From: Termitomyces sp. T153
Taxonomy: Eukaryota; Basidiomycota; Agaricomycetes; Agaricales; Lyophyllaceae
DNA length: 64,000 bases
Assembly: GCA_018296165.2 (NCBI GenBank)
Contig: JACKQL020000090.1
Location: forward strand, 62,001 to 126,000
Reading direction: 5' to 3'
Shown here one piece after another: positions 23,112 to 33,773 of this stretch. A model generated the notes under the pieces. That model searched no databases. It saw nothing but the letters and a program-made list of their open reading frames with translations, and had not been told where the DNA came from. The stretch's first letter is position 1, and each line of letters starts with the position of its first letter. A program made the translations under genes and the position numbers.

Positions 23112-23772
23112 AGTGGATTCCCGATAAGTACGGTTTACTTCTTATGGACAATCCATTTGGATTCGGATATCTCGTTAATTATCATATGAAAAGATTCAGT
23201 ACATTTTCTATGTCCAAAAAAGTGCGATTGATCACACACACGGTTCACATGCTCGCATGGTAAGCCCCGGCCAGCGGTCATATGGTGATGTTATATTATT
23301 AAATCTTAAGAATACTGATGTTATGTGGGCTTCCTTACACTGTTTGAGGCAGGTCCAATCTTCAATATTTGGTCCAACTTTGATCTGTTCGTATAAACAT
23401 TACTATTTTTGTAACGTCTTGATTTTCGAACATGCTGTCCCCCTGTATCAAGTTGGTTTCACACACGTACAAACATATCTCTCAGGATGTTTCTCAAGAT
23501 GACCTGAGTGCTGTTTGCCATATTGTCACTACGAAACCGAGTCGGTCCGCCCGAACAAAAGTTGCGGGGGAAACAACAGTAATATTTGTACGAAGAGATC
23601 AAAGTTGGGCCAAATATTGGGATTTGGCCTGCATATCGTTTTGCAAACGGCTGTCAAGATCCGTGTGTACCGGGATGGGCATTGTCCATGATACGGCCAC
23701 ACGGTCGACTGAAAACGCCTCACAGAATTTGGATTATACTTAACGCCCATTAGATTCTGTCTCTTGACTTCC

Positions 23773-25074
23773 ATGAATCATTCGCGAGTGAAGATGTCGG
23801 TCTTTCTGCTGCTGTTGTGGGCGATGCAGACTGCCGCCCAATTCTCGAACGTTACAACATGCATTCCACAATATTCATGGGTTCGCTCCTCCTCTACTAC
23901 TTAGTGCCGAATCTTATATATTTGTCCCATATCAGGCGATTAATTCGCGAAAGCAAACACCGTGTTTAGTTGCCGCGTATCTAGAGACTGTCTGCACACC
24001 AGATCAACGTAAATACCTCATTTTGCCTCATTTCCAATCTTATCGTCTTTAAGCCGTCTCGGTACCTTCACTTCCTGCTGGAAATCATTATCTGGGCCCC
24101 GACTTTATCCACGCCAACATCTGTATCTGCAATGTTGTTGTATACTCTTTGATTAGTGCCTGCGGGGGATGCCAAGATCGTAATTTCACGACTTGGGGAA
24201 ATTGGTCGCTGAACTGTCCTCAGAGTGATAATAAAACGTGCTCCTCACTACGTATCATATTTTGCCCTTGTCTGACAGATAACTAGGTTCCCAAAACCAA
24301 CACCCGCGGCCGTCGAGATACCTAGCTGGGCTTCCCTGGACATTAGCAAGGTCTGGTCTCTCATGGATTAAATTTCGACTTTCGCTCAAGTACCTGTAGA
24401 CCAACTGGACCTTTGATCCTACCGTTGCAGCTGCAGCTGCAGGTGAGAATTCCTGAGTTGAATTAGATGCCTTCTTTTTTTTCTTGCTCATGAACAGCTT
24501 AAGAGATCTCCCAATCATTGCCAACAACTTCTACTTCCGAGTCGAACCAGGCAGGGACATCATCAGTCGGAGGTAACTTGCCGACTACAGCAGAAGCGTC
24601 GCCGTCGGAGTCAGCCGCTACTAGTGAGAAGACATCTCACGCCGGTGCTATTGCAGGTGGAGTTGTCGGGGGCATCGCCGGCATCGCCTTGATTGCCTTG
24701 GCCGTGTTTTGGTTCTTCCTCAAACATGATGGCACATGGAGGAGTCGAAGGGGCCAACAGCGAATCGATTTAGATGCGGAAGGTTTACAGCCGTCGTCTA
24801 TGGGCGAAGCTCCAAGAGGTCAGGTCATATCGCAATCCATGTCAAGCGCTCCCAGGCCTTTATCGAATACCAGTCTATTAGTAAGGATTCTCCTGACAAC
24901 CTGAAAACTCGCTCAATAACTCAGCAGGAACCGCAATCCACGGGAGACGGCATTTTTACCCCTGTTACCTCAGCTATGTACACCACCTTGAGTGTCAGGA
25001 ACTCCATGGAAAGCCTTCCATTCACTGGTTCACATATCACCAGAGGAACATACTCTGGTGCTGCCGAGATCTGA
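23773..25074 (+). CDS. Cys-rich ectodomain single-pass membrane protein (paralogue 2)
   Basis: Paralogue of the preceding gene in tandem. A good signal peptide (MSVFLLLLWAMQTAAQ, from a second in-frame ATG at 23794) precedes SNVTTCIPQYSW, TPCLVAAYLETVC and NHYLGPDFIHANICICNVVV. These are followed by YSLISACGGCQDRNFTTWGN and NCPQSDNKTFPKPTPA, then IPSWASLDISK and TNWTFDPTVAA. Cysteine spacing (CxC, then SACxxCQ, then NC) matches paralogue 1. A Ser/Thr-rich stalk leads to the membrane segment AGAIAGGVVGGIAGIALIAL and a basic KHDGTWRSRRGQQR. The cytosolic tail ends TYSGAAEI. Two splice acceptors need the second of two AG choices to keep frame (after 24290 and near 24494). No function is known to me. 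Cell-wall sensing is only a structural analogy. Confidence 0.75.
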
Positions 25075-25430
25075 TTGGGCTGTCTATTCTTTATTCAGAA
25101 TAGTTATCGACTCTTAGACTGTTGTGTGCTCAGGACACATCTTATGATCATCTGGTTTAGTACATGGCTAGACTCTCAATTATGACTGGTTTGAGCTTTT
25201 TCTTCTCATGTATGTTCAATGCCGAACGCGGCTTCTTCAGGTGTTTCATCCTGATATTCATGAATAGAACATTTCGAGAACACACTCCAAGCGCTTTACC
25301 GTACAGGTTTAAGTCTGCACGCTGCCCGTTTTCCTCTTTTGGCCTCGACACGAGGTATTGGCGTGGCTTCCATTCAGGTTTGCACAGGTGTTAACATCGA
25401 ACCTCTACTTGACACGCAAACGCGTTCGCC

Positions 25431-26638
25431 ATGATGGCACGAACTTCGTTACTTTGGGTGCCTGTTGTCCTCACTCTGATCGCTCACCAGAATCAAACCT
25501 ACGCTATACCCAGTATCTTGCAGTTAAGAAACATCTCACGGGTAAGTTGGTTTTATCCTGCCCATCGGCTTACGACCTTGATGCCGCGATTAGACATCTT
25601 CCGGCTCTTCTCTTGATCATGGGTTTGATAGTACGGATTTAATCTGAACATTGTCGGTGGGTTAACTCACGATCAACGAGATAATGCCGCTTGTGATCCC
25701 AATGTTCCTACATCACAAACTTTGTCCCAAAACTTTGGAAAAGTCCAACCTAAGTGTGTACATTTCAGCCGGTTTTCGCGGCGAACCCACTCAAAGAAAC
25801 TGTTGGAGAAGGATTGACTGGAGTATAGAGTACCGCCGGGCAGTTTCCCATCCTTGGTGCGTTGTCTCAACCCTCAACTCGATGGCTGACGAGGTGAAAT
25901 CACCTATAGTATACTTGTTGAGAATCCGCATCCAATGCTAGCTCGCAATGCCTCAGTTGCGGGTGAGTCACAATAGCCGCAGAGCGAAAGAGTATTCAAG
26001 TTTGGACTGCGATGCCAGGATCCATTGCACCAACTCATACATCTATACAGAAGCATGGCATGAGTCTTGTGGTTTCTGGAGTCATCGGCGCGCTTTGCGC
26101 GCTTATCTTTGTTCTCGTTGTTGGGACAATCATACTAGTTTGGCGAAGATGCCATCACCAACGACGCAGTTACGCCGCTGACACAGAACGTTCAAGCTAC
26201 ATTTCATATTACTCGTCATCAGAGCATACAATCCCAAGCTTTGCCGGCCTAGGAAGTTTTTCGGCAGTCAGAGGGCCTACGTCTTCGGGTCGTAGCCTCC
26301 CTCTACCATCTTTACGAACACAGACGTCTATCGAGCTTGAAGGAAACGCGTATTATGCTAGTGTGCCACCACGGTCAGAAGAATCTACTATGTCAATTCC
26401 AGATAATTTGTACATGCCTGTATGTTCGATCCAGTCGCCTAACTGTGTATGTGCAAAGTTTTAACGATGATGTTCGCAGGTTCCTGTGGAGACTTCGCCT
26501 GCAGCGGAATCGTCACATGTGTGTACAACACCAGGCGGAGACATCAGGGAATCGCCGGTCGTACTGTACCCTGGAGGGCTTGTGGGAGGACATGGATTGA
26601 TGAAAAGCGACGTAGTTTTGCGATCTGGAACGATCTAA
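25431..26638 (+). CDS. Single-pass membrane protein, ectodomain exons unresolved
   Basis: Third membrane-protein gene in the row. The start gives MMARTSLLWVPVVLTLIA, a plausible signal peptide, ending before an intron near 25541. The middle (25590-26010) could not be assembled into a convincing ectodomain. One exon may read NAACDPNVPTSQTLSQNFG, but the SACxxCQ block of the neighbours is missing. From about 26012 the frame is clear: a membrane segment (GVIGALCALIFVLVVGTIIL) followed by RRCHHQRR, then a long Ser-rich cytosolic tail. The final exon encodes VPVETSPAAESSHVCTTPGG and ends VVLRSGTI. It may be a diverged family member, an unrelated membrane protein, or partly decayed. Gene extent is therefore tentative. 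Confidence 0.5.
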
Positions 26639-26798
26639 CGTAGCGCTTGTATTTGAACTGAAATTGCATTGTGCTACTTACAATCCGCAAAAGACTAGTA
26701 TTTTCTTTTTGACGCGTGACGCGGTTTCAAGATCACATGACGTAGTTCGACGCGCTGCGTTTCTTTGACCTGACCTTCTACCACGCCTGAGGCCTCAG

Positions 26799-28435
26799 AT
26801 GCCGGACTCATCCTCTTCCATTTCCCCAATACTCTCTCTCCACCCATTTTCTGCGACCTCTACCTCCCGGCTACAAGCCCTTTATTCCGACATCTCGCGG
26901 CAGAAGCATTCAAATCCTACTTCCTACTACTCCAATATTGAATGGTGGCGGCAGGTGCTCGAGCTAGCCGTTGGCTCAGGAATGCAGATTGAGACACCCA
27001 GCCGTATTCTTCTTTCCTGTGGACCACGACTAATGGATCAGGTTCGGGTCAAGGGTGTGGGCAAGCCACTCGCATTGGGAGCTGTAGTCGTACGTTGTCA
27101 CTTTCGCTATTTCTTGTCTATCATAACTGTTGGAAATCTTGGCCTAGTAAGACAGAACTCCAGTTGAACAAGGTGCTCATTACGCGTTCTGAATTTCTGA
27201 GTGCCCAAAAGTCTATCTATGACCCCGGATGGTTACCTGCACGAATAGCAGCGTTCGTTGTTGGTAAGCCATTGTGGTGGGCGCTGGAGCAGATGGGTGT
27301 CGTTGGGGAGGAAGGGTTTTTTGGTGGAGGTAGCACGAGCCGCAGTCAAAAGGATACTGTATGGTGGGGGGACTACGTGTTTGTGCCTCTTGTGGAGAAG
27401 GCAGCAGATGCAATCTTGGAACACCAAGCGACAAAAGTGGGAGGCGTGGGGGGCCGAATATATACGACGGATATGTTTAGACATGAGTTTGGGTCTGTGC
27501 TTGGTGTGGATGTAGTGCTTTCGGATGTCGATGCGATGGTTCTGCTGAAGTTTTTGGAAAGAGACCGGTCGGTATTGGTCTTTGATAAAGAGGTCAGGAT
27601 TTTTTATCGTTCGTGTCTTTTTGCTTGAATCTTATTTCAATTAAAAGGTTGTCAAATTCTTGTCGGACGATCCATCAGAATCTCGAGAAATCAATGCTAT
27701 CGACAGAGGCATCCTCGAGCTTAGAAGCGCCGTACAAAATCTACATGCCCAAGTTGATGGCTTACAACACAAAATGGAAGAGTACGATTCTTTACCTCGA
27801 CTCTCTTCCTTACATCCACTAACGTGCAGTCATTGCTAATCAGATGCACAAAGAAGGCGACAGCTGCGGTTCAGCAGAAACACAAGTCTGTGGCAATGAG
27901 CCATTTACGTTTGAGAAAGGAGCTCCAGGATCTTCTCTCCAAACGTTTGGGCTCTCTTGACAACCTTGAGACAACTCTTCTTCGTGTAGAAGCATCAGCA
28001 GGGGACATAGAGGTATCTTATCGTCTCCCAACTCTATCAAAAGGACACGCCTGAGGTATTGTTTCATAGATCATGAAGAACTACGAATCTTCCACGGCGA
28101 CACTCCGCGCGATCCTCGCTCATCCGTCCCTCCAGAAGGATTCTATCGATGCTACGATGGAAGCGCTTGCTGTAGTTAACGCTGACGCAAAAGAAGTAGA
28201 CCAAGCTGTACGGGTTGGAGCCGATCTCGCAGTTGGTGTGGATGACATAGACGATGGAGAGCTAGAGGAGGAGCTGAAGGCACTTGTCTTGGAATCGGAA
28301 GAGGAAAAGAAAGTGCACGAAGAGTTGGACAAGGCGAAAGAGTTGAGTGAACGATTGGAAGCTGTACGCAATGTTCCTTCTGATGTGTTTCCGCCGACTG
28401 GCGAGGCGATACGCTCCAAGGTAGCACAAACTTGA
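26799..28435 (+). CDS. CHM7: ESCRT-III family protein CHMP7
   Basis: Snf7-family protein with the two-part CHMP7 layout: an N-terminal winged-helix-like half (SNIEWWRQVLELAVGSGMQI, KSIYDPGWLPARIAAFVVGK, WWGDYVFVPLVEKAADAILE) and a C-terminal Snf7 helical half. The C-terminal half shows NAIDRGILELRSAVQNLHAQ, CTKKATAAVQQKHKSVAMSH, LRLRKELQDLLSKRLGSLDN and an acidic region with DIDDGELEEELKAL. In yeast and animals the protein recruits ESCRT-III to the nuclear envelope for sealing and pore quality control. Four or five short introns are present. One acceptor is TAAG at about 27151, because the upstream AG would leave a stop. About 75 bp upstream lie GACGCGTGAC (26711-26720) and GATCACATGAC (26731-26741). 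The tail faces the ABC ATPase gene. Confidence 0.9.
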
Positions 28436-28558
28436 GGACATTCTGGATTCTGGATTTAGTTGTTATGGATGACTTACTGCTACTTATGATTATGACCTCT
28501 AGATCCTATGACTGCAAATAAATTGTAAAGATGGGTATCCTAATATGTTACAAATATG

Positions 28559-29434
28559 TTACACAACTGGTGTCGGCTCTTCATGGCATCCACCGGCTTC
28601 AATCTGCACGAATCTGGTCCCAACCCTACCTGCTTGCTCGTCAGAATGCGTAATCCACACAATAGCCTTGAGCGTAGCATCTCGAGCCTGGACCTCATTG
28701 AGCAAGTATCTCTCGACGGCTGCAGATGAGACCGAGTCTAACGCCGAAGTCGGTTCTGAATAGATTATAAACAAAGCGTAGACTTTTGAGAAATGAGAAT
28801 ATTTACCATCGAGAAGGAGGACTTCAGCGCTATTAAGGCCTACTGCGATTGCCAAAGCCACTCTCTGAGCCTCTCCACCACTGAGATTGGACCACTCGCG
28901 GTCCCAAAGCTGAGGATCAATACCCCATTCGCGAGATATATCAAGGGCGCGATCAAAGGGGTCGTAGGGACCACCACCTGATTTCTTGAGGGCCTGAGCG
29001 TGTGCTTGGTGAGCACCGAATGCAGCGATTTTCTTCAGAAAATCATTGGGAGTGCCGGAGAGTAAAGAGGGACGTTGGGGAACATAGAAGACTCGAGTGC
29101 GGAAGGAAGGAATGCCTGAAACTATGCAATGAGACGATAGTAGGACTGCAGCTTGACGACGAAGATGGAATACCAAGTGATTTTGGTGTACTGCAACGAG
29201 ATCAGACGGAGAGGAGCGCGACTTGTACTTGACAGACCTTCCACGATAGAGAACGTCACCTTGGTAGACGATGAGATGAGCGATGCACTTGAGAAGAGTG
29301 GTCTTTCCAGAGCCACTCTTGCCTCGGAGGACAACGATGTCGCTCTGGTTGACTACAAGACTGACGTCTTCGAAGACGGACTGGCCGTCTCGGAGACAGG
29401 CAATATCACGGAGCTCGAGCAGTGGGGTGGTCAT
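28559..29434 (-). CDS. Stand-alone ABC ATPase, FetA/YbbL-STAR1-like
   Basis: A single ABC nucleotide-binding domain without membrane domain. It shows Walker A GKSGSGKTTLLKCIAHL (residues about 38-54), a Q-loop region FRTRVFYVPQRPSLLSGTP, signature NLSGGEAQRVALAIA, and Walker B EVLLLD running across an intron into EPTSALD, then an H-loop IVWITHSDEQ. Its overall form recalls bacterial FetA/YbbL and plant STAR1, which pair with a separate FetB/STAR2 membrane subunit. No such partner is in this window. The intron before EPTSALD (51 nt) and a stretch of about 75-115 nt before SGIPSF are both free of stops. The second is probably an intron, but its exact donor is unclear. The substrate is unknown. 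Confidence 0.8.
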   Translation of the reverse strand: MTTPLLELRDIACLRDGQSVFEDVSLVVNQSDIVVLRGKSGSGKTTLLKCIAHLIVYQGDVLYRGRSVKYKSRSSPSDLVAVHQNHLVFHLRRQAAVLLSSHCIVSGIPSFRTRVFYVPQRPSLLSGTPNDFLKKIAAFGAHQAHAQALKKSGGGPYDPFDRALDISREWGIDPQLWDREWSNLSGGEAQRVALAIAVGLNSAEVLLLDGKYSHFSKVYALFIIYSEPTSALDSVSSAAVERYLLNEVQARDATLKAIVWITHSDEQAGRVGTRFVQIEAGGCHEEPTPVV

Positions 29435-29645
29435 GGCAGGAGGGAGGCTATATTTGGAGGGATCTCATGGCAGCATGTGTCAGTGGTCGAACTTGAATTC
29501 AAATCAATTTACATACATTTGCATACATGCTTTAGCTTTCTCCTCCATGCAGATTCGGGTCCGTTTCGTGCAATGACTCGAGCTCATCTGAGTTTCTGTC
29601 CTCTTCTTGGCAAGCCTGATCTCCACCACCGACAAAGCTCTGCAC

Positions 29646-32073
29646 ATGGCACCTAAAGACATCAAGAAAAGAATTGCCGATGGCATTGTCGTCACCGCAC
29701 AGCAAAGTAGATTCTATGTCGACGCCATCGACGCCCCCGCTACGAAAGAGGTATGATACCATTCAATTTTCATAGCCTATAGCTCAATCAACACCAGATT
29801 GATGTCAAAGATCTCGCTCTGTCCGTCAGTGGTCGGGATCTCCTATCCCACGCAAACCTCACGCTCCGCGAAAACAAGCACTATGTACTTGTTGGTCGCA
29901 ATGGAACAGGCAAATCGACCCTTATTCGTGCCTTAGCGGAGGGTCGTATACCTGGTGTTCCATGGAGTCTGCACATGCTTCTCCTAGGCCAGACAGATTT
30001 CGTCAACAGCAGCACTCTCGATGAGAGTCTTGCTGCTTTACGATTTGAAGATATGACTGTTTTGGAACATGTCATACGGAGCGATGCGAGACGCGAACGT
30101 GCTCTTGCAGAGGTCAAATGTATGTATGCTGAATCATTTGAATCTTACCTCTCATAATTCGAGACAAGATCTATCAGAGGCCCTGGATAACACAAAAGAT
30201 CCTCTCGCGGTCATCGCTGCGATTCGTAAGCTCAAGCACGAACGCCTTACTCGTGCATATGATGAAATGACTAAGATTGCTGCACGGCGGAGTGGTGCGC
30301 GAGGTGCGAAAGCGCGCAAGGATCTCATTGCCGCCGAAGAACGGATTGCAGCTTCTGCGGCCTTACTTCAGCAACCCACAAGCGAGACTGATGCGATATC
30401 CATTCAGGAAGAGACGCGCGAGGCCGTGGACACTCTCACGGACATACAAACGTCACTGGACGCGATGGATTCGGCGAGTGCAGAGTTACGCGCGCGCAGT
30501 GTGCTTTACGGTCTCGGCTTCTCTCCAGAGGCTATCTTAAGGCCATACGTGACACTATCTGGTGGCTGGCGAACGCGATGTTCTCTTGCGAGCGCACTTT
30601 TCCAAAAGGCCGACATTCTTCTTCTGGATGAGTGTACAAATTTCCTGGATCTCCCCGCAATTGTTTGGTTACAGGGCTTTGTGCAGTCTCTCACTGAAAC
30701 CACTGTAGTTGTCATGTAAGTTTTCCAAGCGATCAGCTGTGGGAGGTCCTGAAGTTCCTCAACAAAGTACCCATGACCGCGATTTCGCCGACGCTGTCGC
30801 CGACGAGTTAATCGTTTTGCGTGAGAACAAGCTTGAATATTTCAAAGGCAACCTCTCCCTATATGAAGCCGAGAGGCACGCCAAAACGAAGTATCTCACT
30901 CGCATGCAAGCCGCCCTCGATAAAAAGACCAAACACATGGAATCCTCCATCGCATCTGCACTCAGCGCTGCTAAGCGCACGGGCGACGACAAGAAGCTTA
31001 AACAGGTTGCGTCACGCAAGAAAAAGATAGAGGAACGCTCTGGTCTCGAAGTCGGACTCAAAGGCGGACGGTTCAAACTCAATCGAGATTTGGCAGGTTG
31101 GCATCTCACGAATCGTGCTGAAATAGAAATTCCGACAGTGGACTCCCTCGTGAAGGTCTCAATACCAAGCGAACCACCGGATTTGCGGTTCCCGGGGGCA
31201 CTGGTTGCACTTGAAAAGGCATCGTTTTGGTATCCAGGCGCGAAGACAATGACAATTGTGGATGTGGACCTTGTGATACACCCTGGAGAGCGCGTCGGTA
31301 TTGCAGGACTGAATGGGAGCGGCAAATCTACCCTTGTAGGGTTGGCCACCGGGGTGTTGAAACCTAACAAGGGGAATGTCACACATCATACGAGAGCAAA
31401 GATTCAATACTTCTCGCAGCATTCTGTCGAGGCGTTGGAGGAAAAGGGGAAAACGGATGGAGAGCTTACCGCGCTGAAAGAGCTGATGACTGTAAGTGCG
31501 GGAGAACTTTCCGAACAGGAGGCGCGAGCTCTCCTTAGCGGTTTGGGATTGCCTGGGAAGATTGCGAGTGACGTTCCGGTGGCAGCATTGTCTGGCGGAC
31601 AAAAGGTGTGTAGTCTCTACAAAATATCTACATTGTATTCTGATAAGATGAATAGGTCAGACTGGCGCTTGCGAAGCTCATCTACTCCCCGCCACATCTC
31701 TTAGTGCTGGATGAAGTAACCACACATCTAGATGCAGATACCGTTTTAGCGCTCGTTGAGACCCTCAAAGAATACCAGGGCGCGCTACTCGTCATTACTC
31801 ATGACAGGTGTGTTACATGGAGTTCCATACTAGAGAGATGACTCACCAGCTCTCAGATTCTTTATGAGATGTGTGGTGGAAGGAGAATCTCCCTATGAAG
31901 CAACAGAAGAGAGTGATGAAGAGGATGAGGAGGAAGCTCGCGGGCAATGGCAAGCCAATCCTGGAATCGTGTATCGTTTGATCAAGGGGCGACTGAAAGC
32001 ACTAGATGGTGGTATGCGGAAGTATGAATCGATTGCGTTGAAAGCGAGCAATAAAGTGGGAGTGCTCCGATAG
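29646..32073 (+). CDS. ABC-F family ATPase (twin ABC domains, translation-factor type)
   Basis: Soluble protein with two ABC domains and no membrane segments, the ABC-F pattern (Gcn20/ABCF3-like). The first domain has Walker A VGRNGTGKSTLIRAL, signature TLSGGWRTRCSLASALF and Walker B DILLLDECTNFLD. The linker is charged and helical (ALDKKTKHMESSIASAL to KKLKQVASRKKKIEER), as in ABC-F proteins that reach the ribosomal E site. The second domain has Walker A AGLNGSGKSTLVGLATG, signature ALSGGQKVRLALAKL (split by an intron near 31604) and Walker B LLVLDEVTTHLD, then LVITHDRFFMRCV. Both Walker B loops depart from the usual DEPTN (DECTN and DEVTT). The C-terminus has an acidic run (EESDEEDEEEAR). 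It is divergent from the lone ABC ATPase, 211 bp apart. The exact orthologue was not settled. Confidence 0.88.
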
Positions 32074-32117
32074 ATAACATCTGTAGTTGATCTAATCAAT
32101 CCTGGTCATTGACCATC

Positions 32118-33482
32118 ATGGTTGCGATCCGTCTACGCCATCCTTCCGGCGTGTCTACTATACAGGTTGCCCTCGACCGCGGTGATTTCACTGTCCAAGA
32201 TCTTCAACAAGAAATATATATCGCCACGCAAATCCTCCCGTCACGACAAAGTCGTGAGTAAAGTCATTTCCGACTAGATTTACCGATGCAGATGGTAGCC
32301 ACTATATGATTCGTCAAGTGAAAGCCGGATACCCACCACAATCACTTACTTTGATACCAGAGCTTCCGATAGAAAGCCTTGGACTCAAGGCAGGGGAGCA
32401 GATCATTGTCGCTGAGCTACCAGATGCCCCACCGTCAGTTCCAGTCCCATCGATTTCGAGCCGGGGTAATGAATATCCCCGTCCAACCATCTCTTCTAGC
32501 CCATCTGAACCCTCAACGCCAGAATCCTCGCCGCCTTTGTTTCTTACTCGCCGCCCGCAGCCTTCACAGTCTAGCGGCCCGGACTACGTCCAGACGGACG
32601 GTGGTGTACTGATTCACCGAGTACGCGCACTCAAAGTTTCGCTATAAAACTCCTTTCAGATCACAGTTGCACCAGATTGTACCAGATGATAATTCATGTC
32701 TTTTCTCGGCTGTGGCACTATTGTTCGAGCAGAGTATTGACAAAGCTCCCGAGATGCGGAAGAGTGCGTCGTGTATCTCAAGTGACGTGTCGAGACATCT
32801 CTTGTTGACTCGCGTGGTCAGTCGTTGCGGAAGGCATCCAGAGAAACCCATCAAAGTATAATGAGGCCATCCTTGGGTATGTGTGTTCGTTTTCTGAGGA
32901 TCCTCTCTGGTAACACATCATCAGCATGCCACCAGAAAAGTATATTGCGACAATCCTCAAGTCAACAACATGGGGTGGGGCCATTGAGCTCACTATTCTT
33001 GCTGCGTACTACAATACAGAAATTGCAAGTGTGGACGTTGAGACTGGAAGGATAGACCACTTCTCTCCCCCAGAGGGTTTCGCAAGTGCCATGCGTTGCA
33101 TCCTTCTGTATTCTGGTATCCATTACGATGCAGTGACTTTGGCCCCAATGCCTGAAGCACCAGGAGAGTGGCACCAGACGCTGTTTCCATCTGTACGTCT
33201 TTACCTAATGCCGAAAGATCATCTTTCAATGATAATAGAGTGCTTCGGATGATCATGACTCCATGATGATTGCAGCAGGGAAATTAGCCGACATACTGCG
33301 AGCCAAGAAGGCATTTACTAATACTTCGACATTTGACCTGAAATGCGAGGTGGGTCCTCATGAACTTTTTTTGGAAGTCTGATCTGAGGACTCGGCAGAC
33401 TTGTGGTAAAGGGTTAAAGGGCGAGAAAGACGCTCGTGTTCACGCGGAACAGACAGGGCATGTTCGATTTGGGGAATACTAA
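32118..33482 (+). CDS. OTU1: Deubiquitinase OTU1/YOD1
   Basis: OTU-family cysteine protease that works with Cdc48/p97 in protein quality control. N-terminal UBX-like domain: VAIRLRHPSGVSTIQVALDR, QSLTLIPELPIESLGLKAGE and QIIVAELPD (residues 1 to about 80). After a Ser/Pro linker the catalytic block is HRIVPDDNSCLFSAVALLFE (Asp and the nucleophile Cys). It continues KIVAEGIQRNPSKYNEAILG, MPPEKYIATILKSTTWGGAI, ELTILAAYYNTEIASVD, and YSGIHYDAVTLAP with the catalytic His. The C-terminus is a C2H2 zinc finger (CETCGKGLKGEKDARVHAEQ, then TGH). That is the full Otu1 architecture. Introns are short. One acceptor lies just before IVPDDN at about 32677. The stop is at 33480-33482, 140 bp before the tRNA gene on the other strand. 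Confidence 0.94.
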
Positions 33483-33621
33483 TATATATTGCGTGCTAAT
33501 TTGTATGATGTACTTGAAAGAAAAAGAAAGTCTGTCGGACAAAATACGTCTGATTGTGTTGCACAAACTTGGGTCTTACTACCAGGTAACTTACTCCAAG
33601 TGCAAAATACAACATTATAGA

Positions 33622-33704
33622 TGGGGGTACCGCGGATCGAACGCGGGACCTTCAGAAACCAAACATTCTTCAGTCTGCTGCTCTCCCAGCTGAGCTATAC
33701 CCCC
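33622..33704 (-). tRNA. tRNA-Phe (anticodon GAA) with short intron
   Basis: On the minus strand the cloverleaf is complete: acceptor GGGGGTA pairs with TACCCCC plus discriminator A, the D arm is GCTCAGCTGGGAGAGC, and the T arm is CCGCG-TTCGATC-CGCGG. The anticodon stem GCAGA, with loop CTGAAG, pairs with TCTGA. The anticodon GAA is at 33669-33671. About 11 extra bases after G37 fit the usual tRNA intron position. The outermost anticodon-stem pair is a G-A mismatch. There is no encoded CCA, as expected for a nuclear gene. An A/T-rich stretch and several Ts follow the 3' end. Confidence 0.92.
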
Positions 33705-33773
33705 ACTGCAACAACCTAATAAAACGCGGTTACAACAACGGTCTGATCATTTCAATTTCCACACTTGGGTACT

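Noticed and set aside
24270..24500. Stop codons in the ectodomain of Cys-rich paralogue 2 suggesting a pseudogene
   Set aside because: Choosing the next AG acceptor at two introns (before TFPKPTP and before ISQSLP) gives an uninterrupted frame.
30759..31382. 207-codon minus-strand open frame
   Set aside because: It lies entirely inside the ABC-F coding region on the other strand, has biased composition and no domain; it is a shadow of the real gene.
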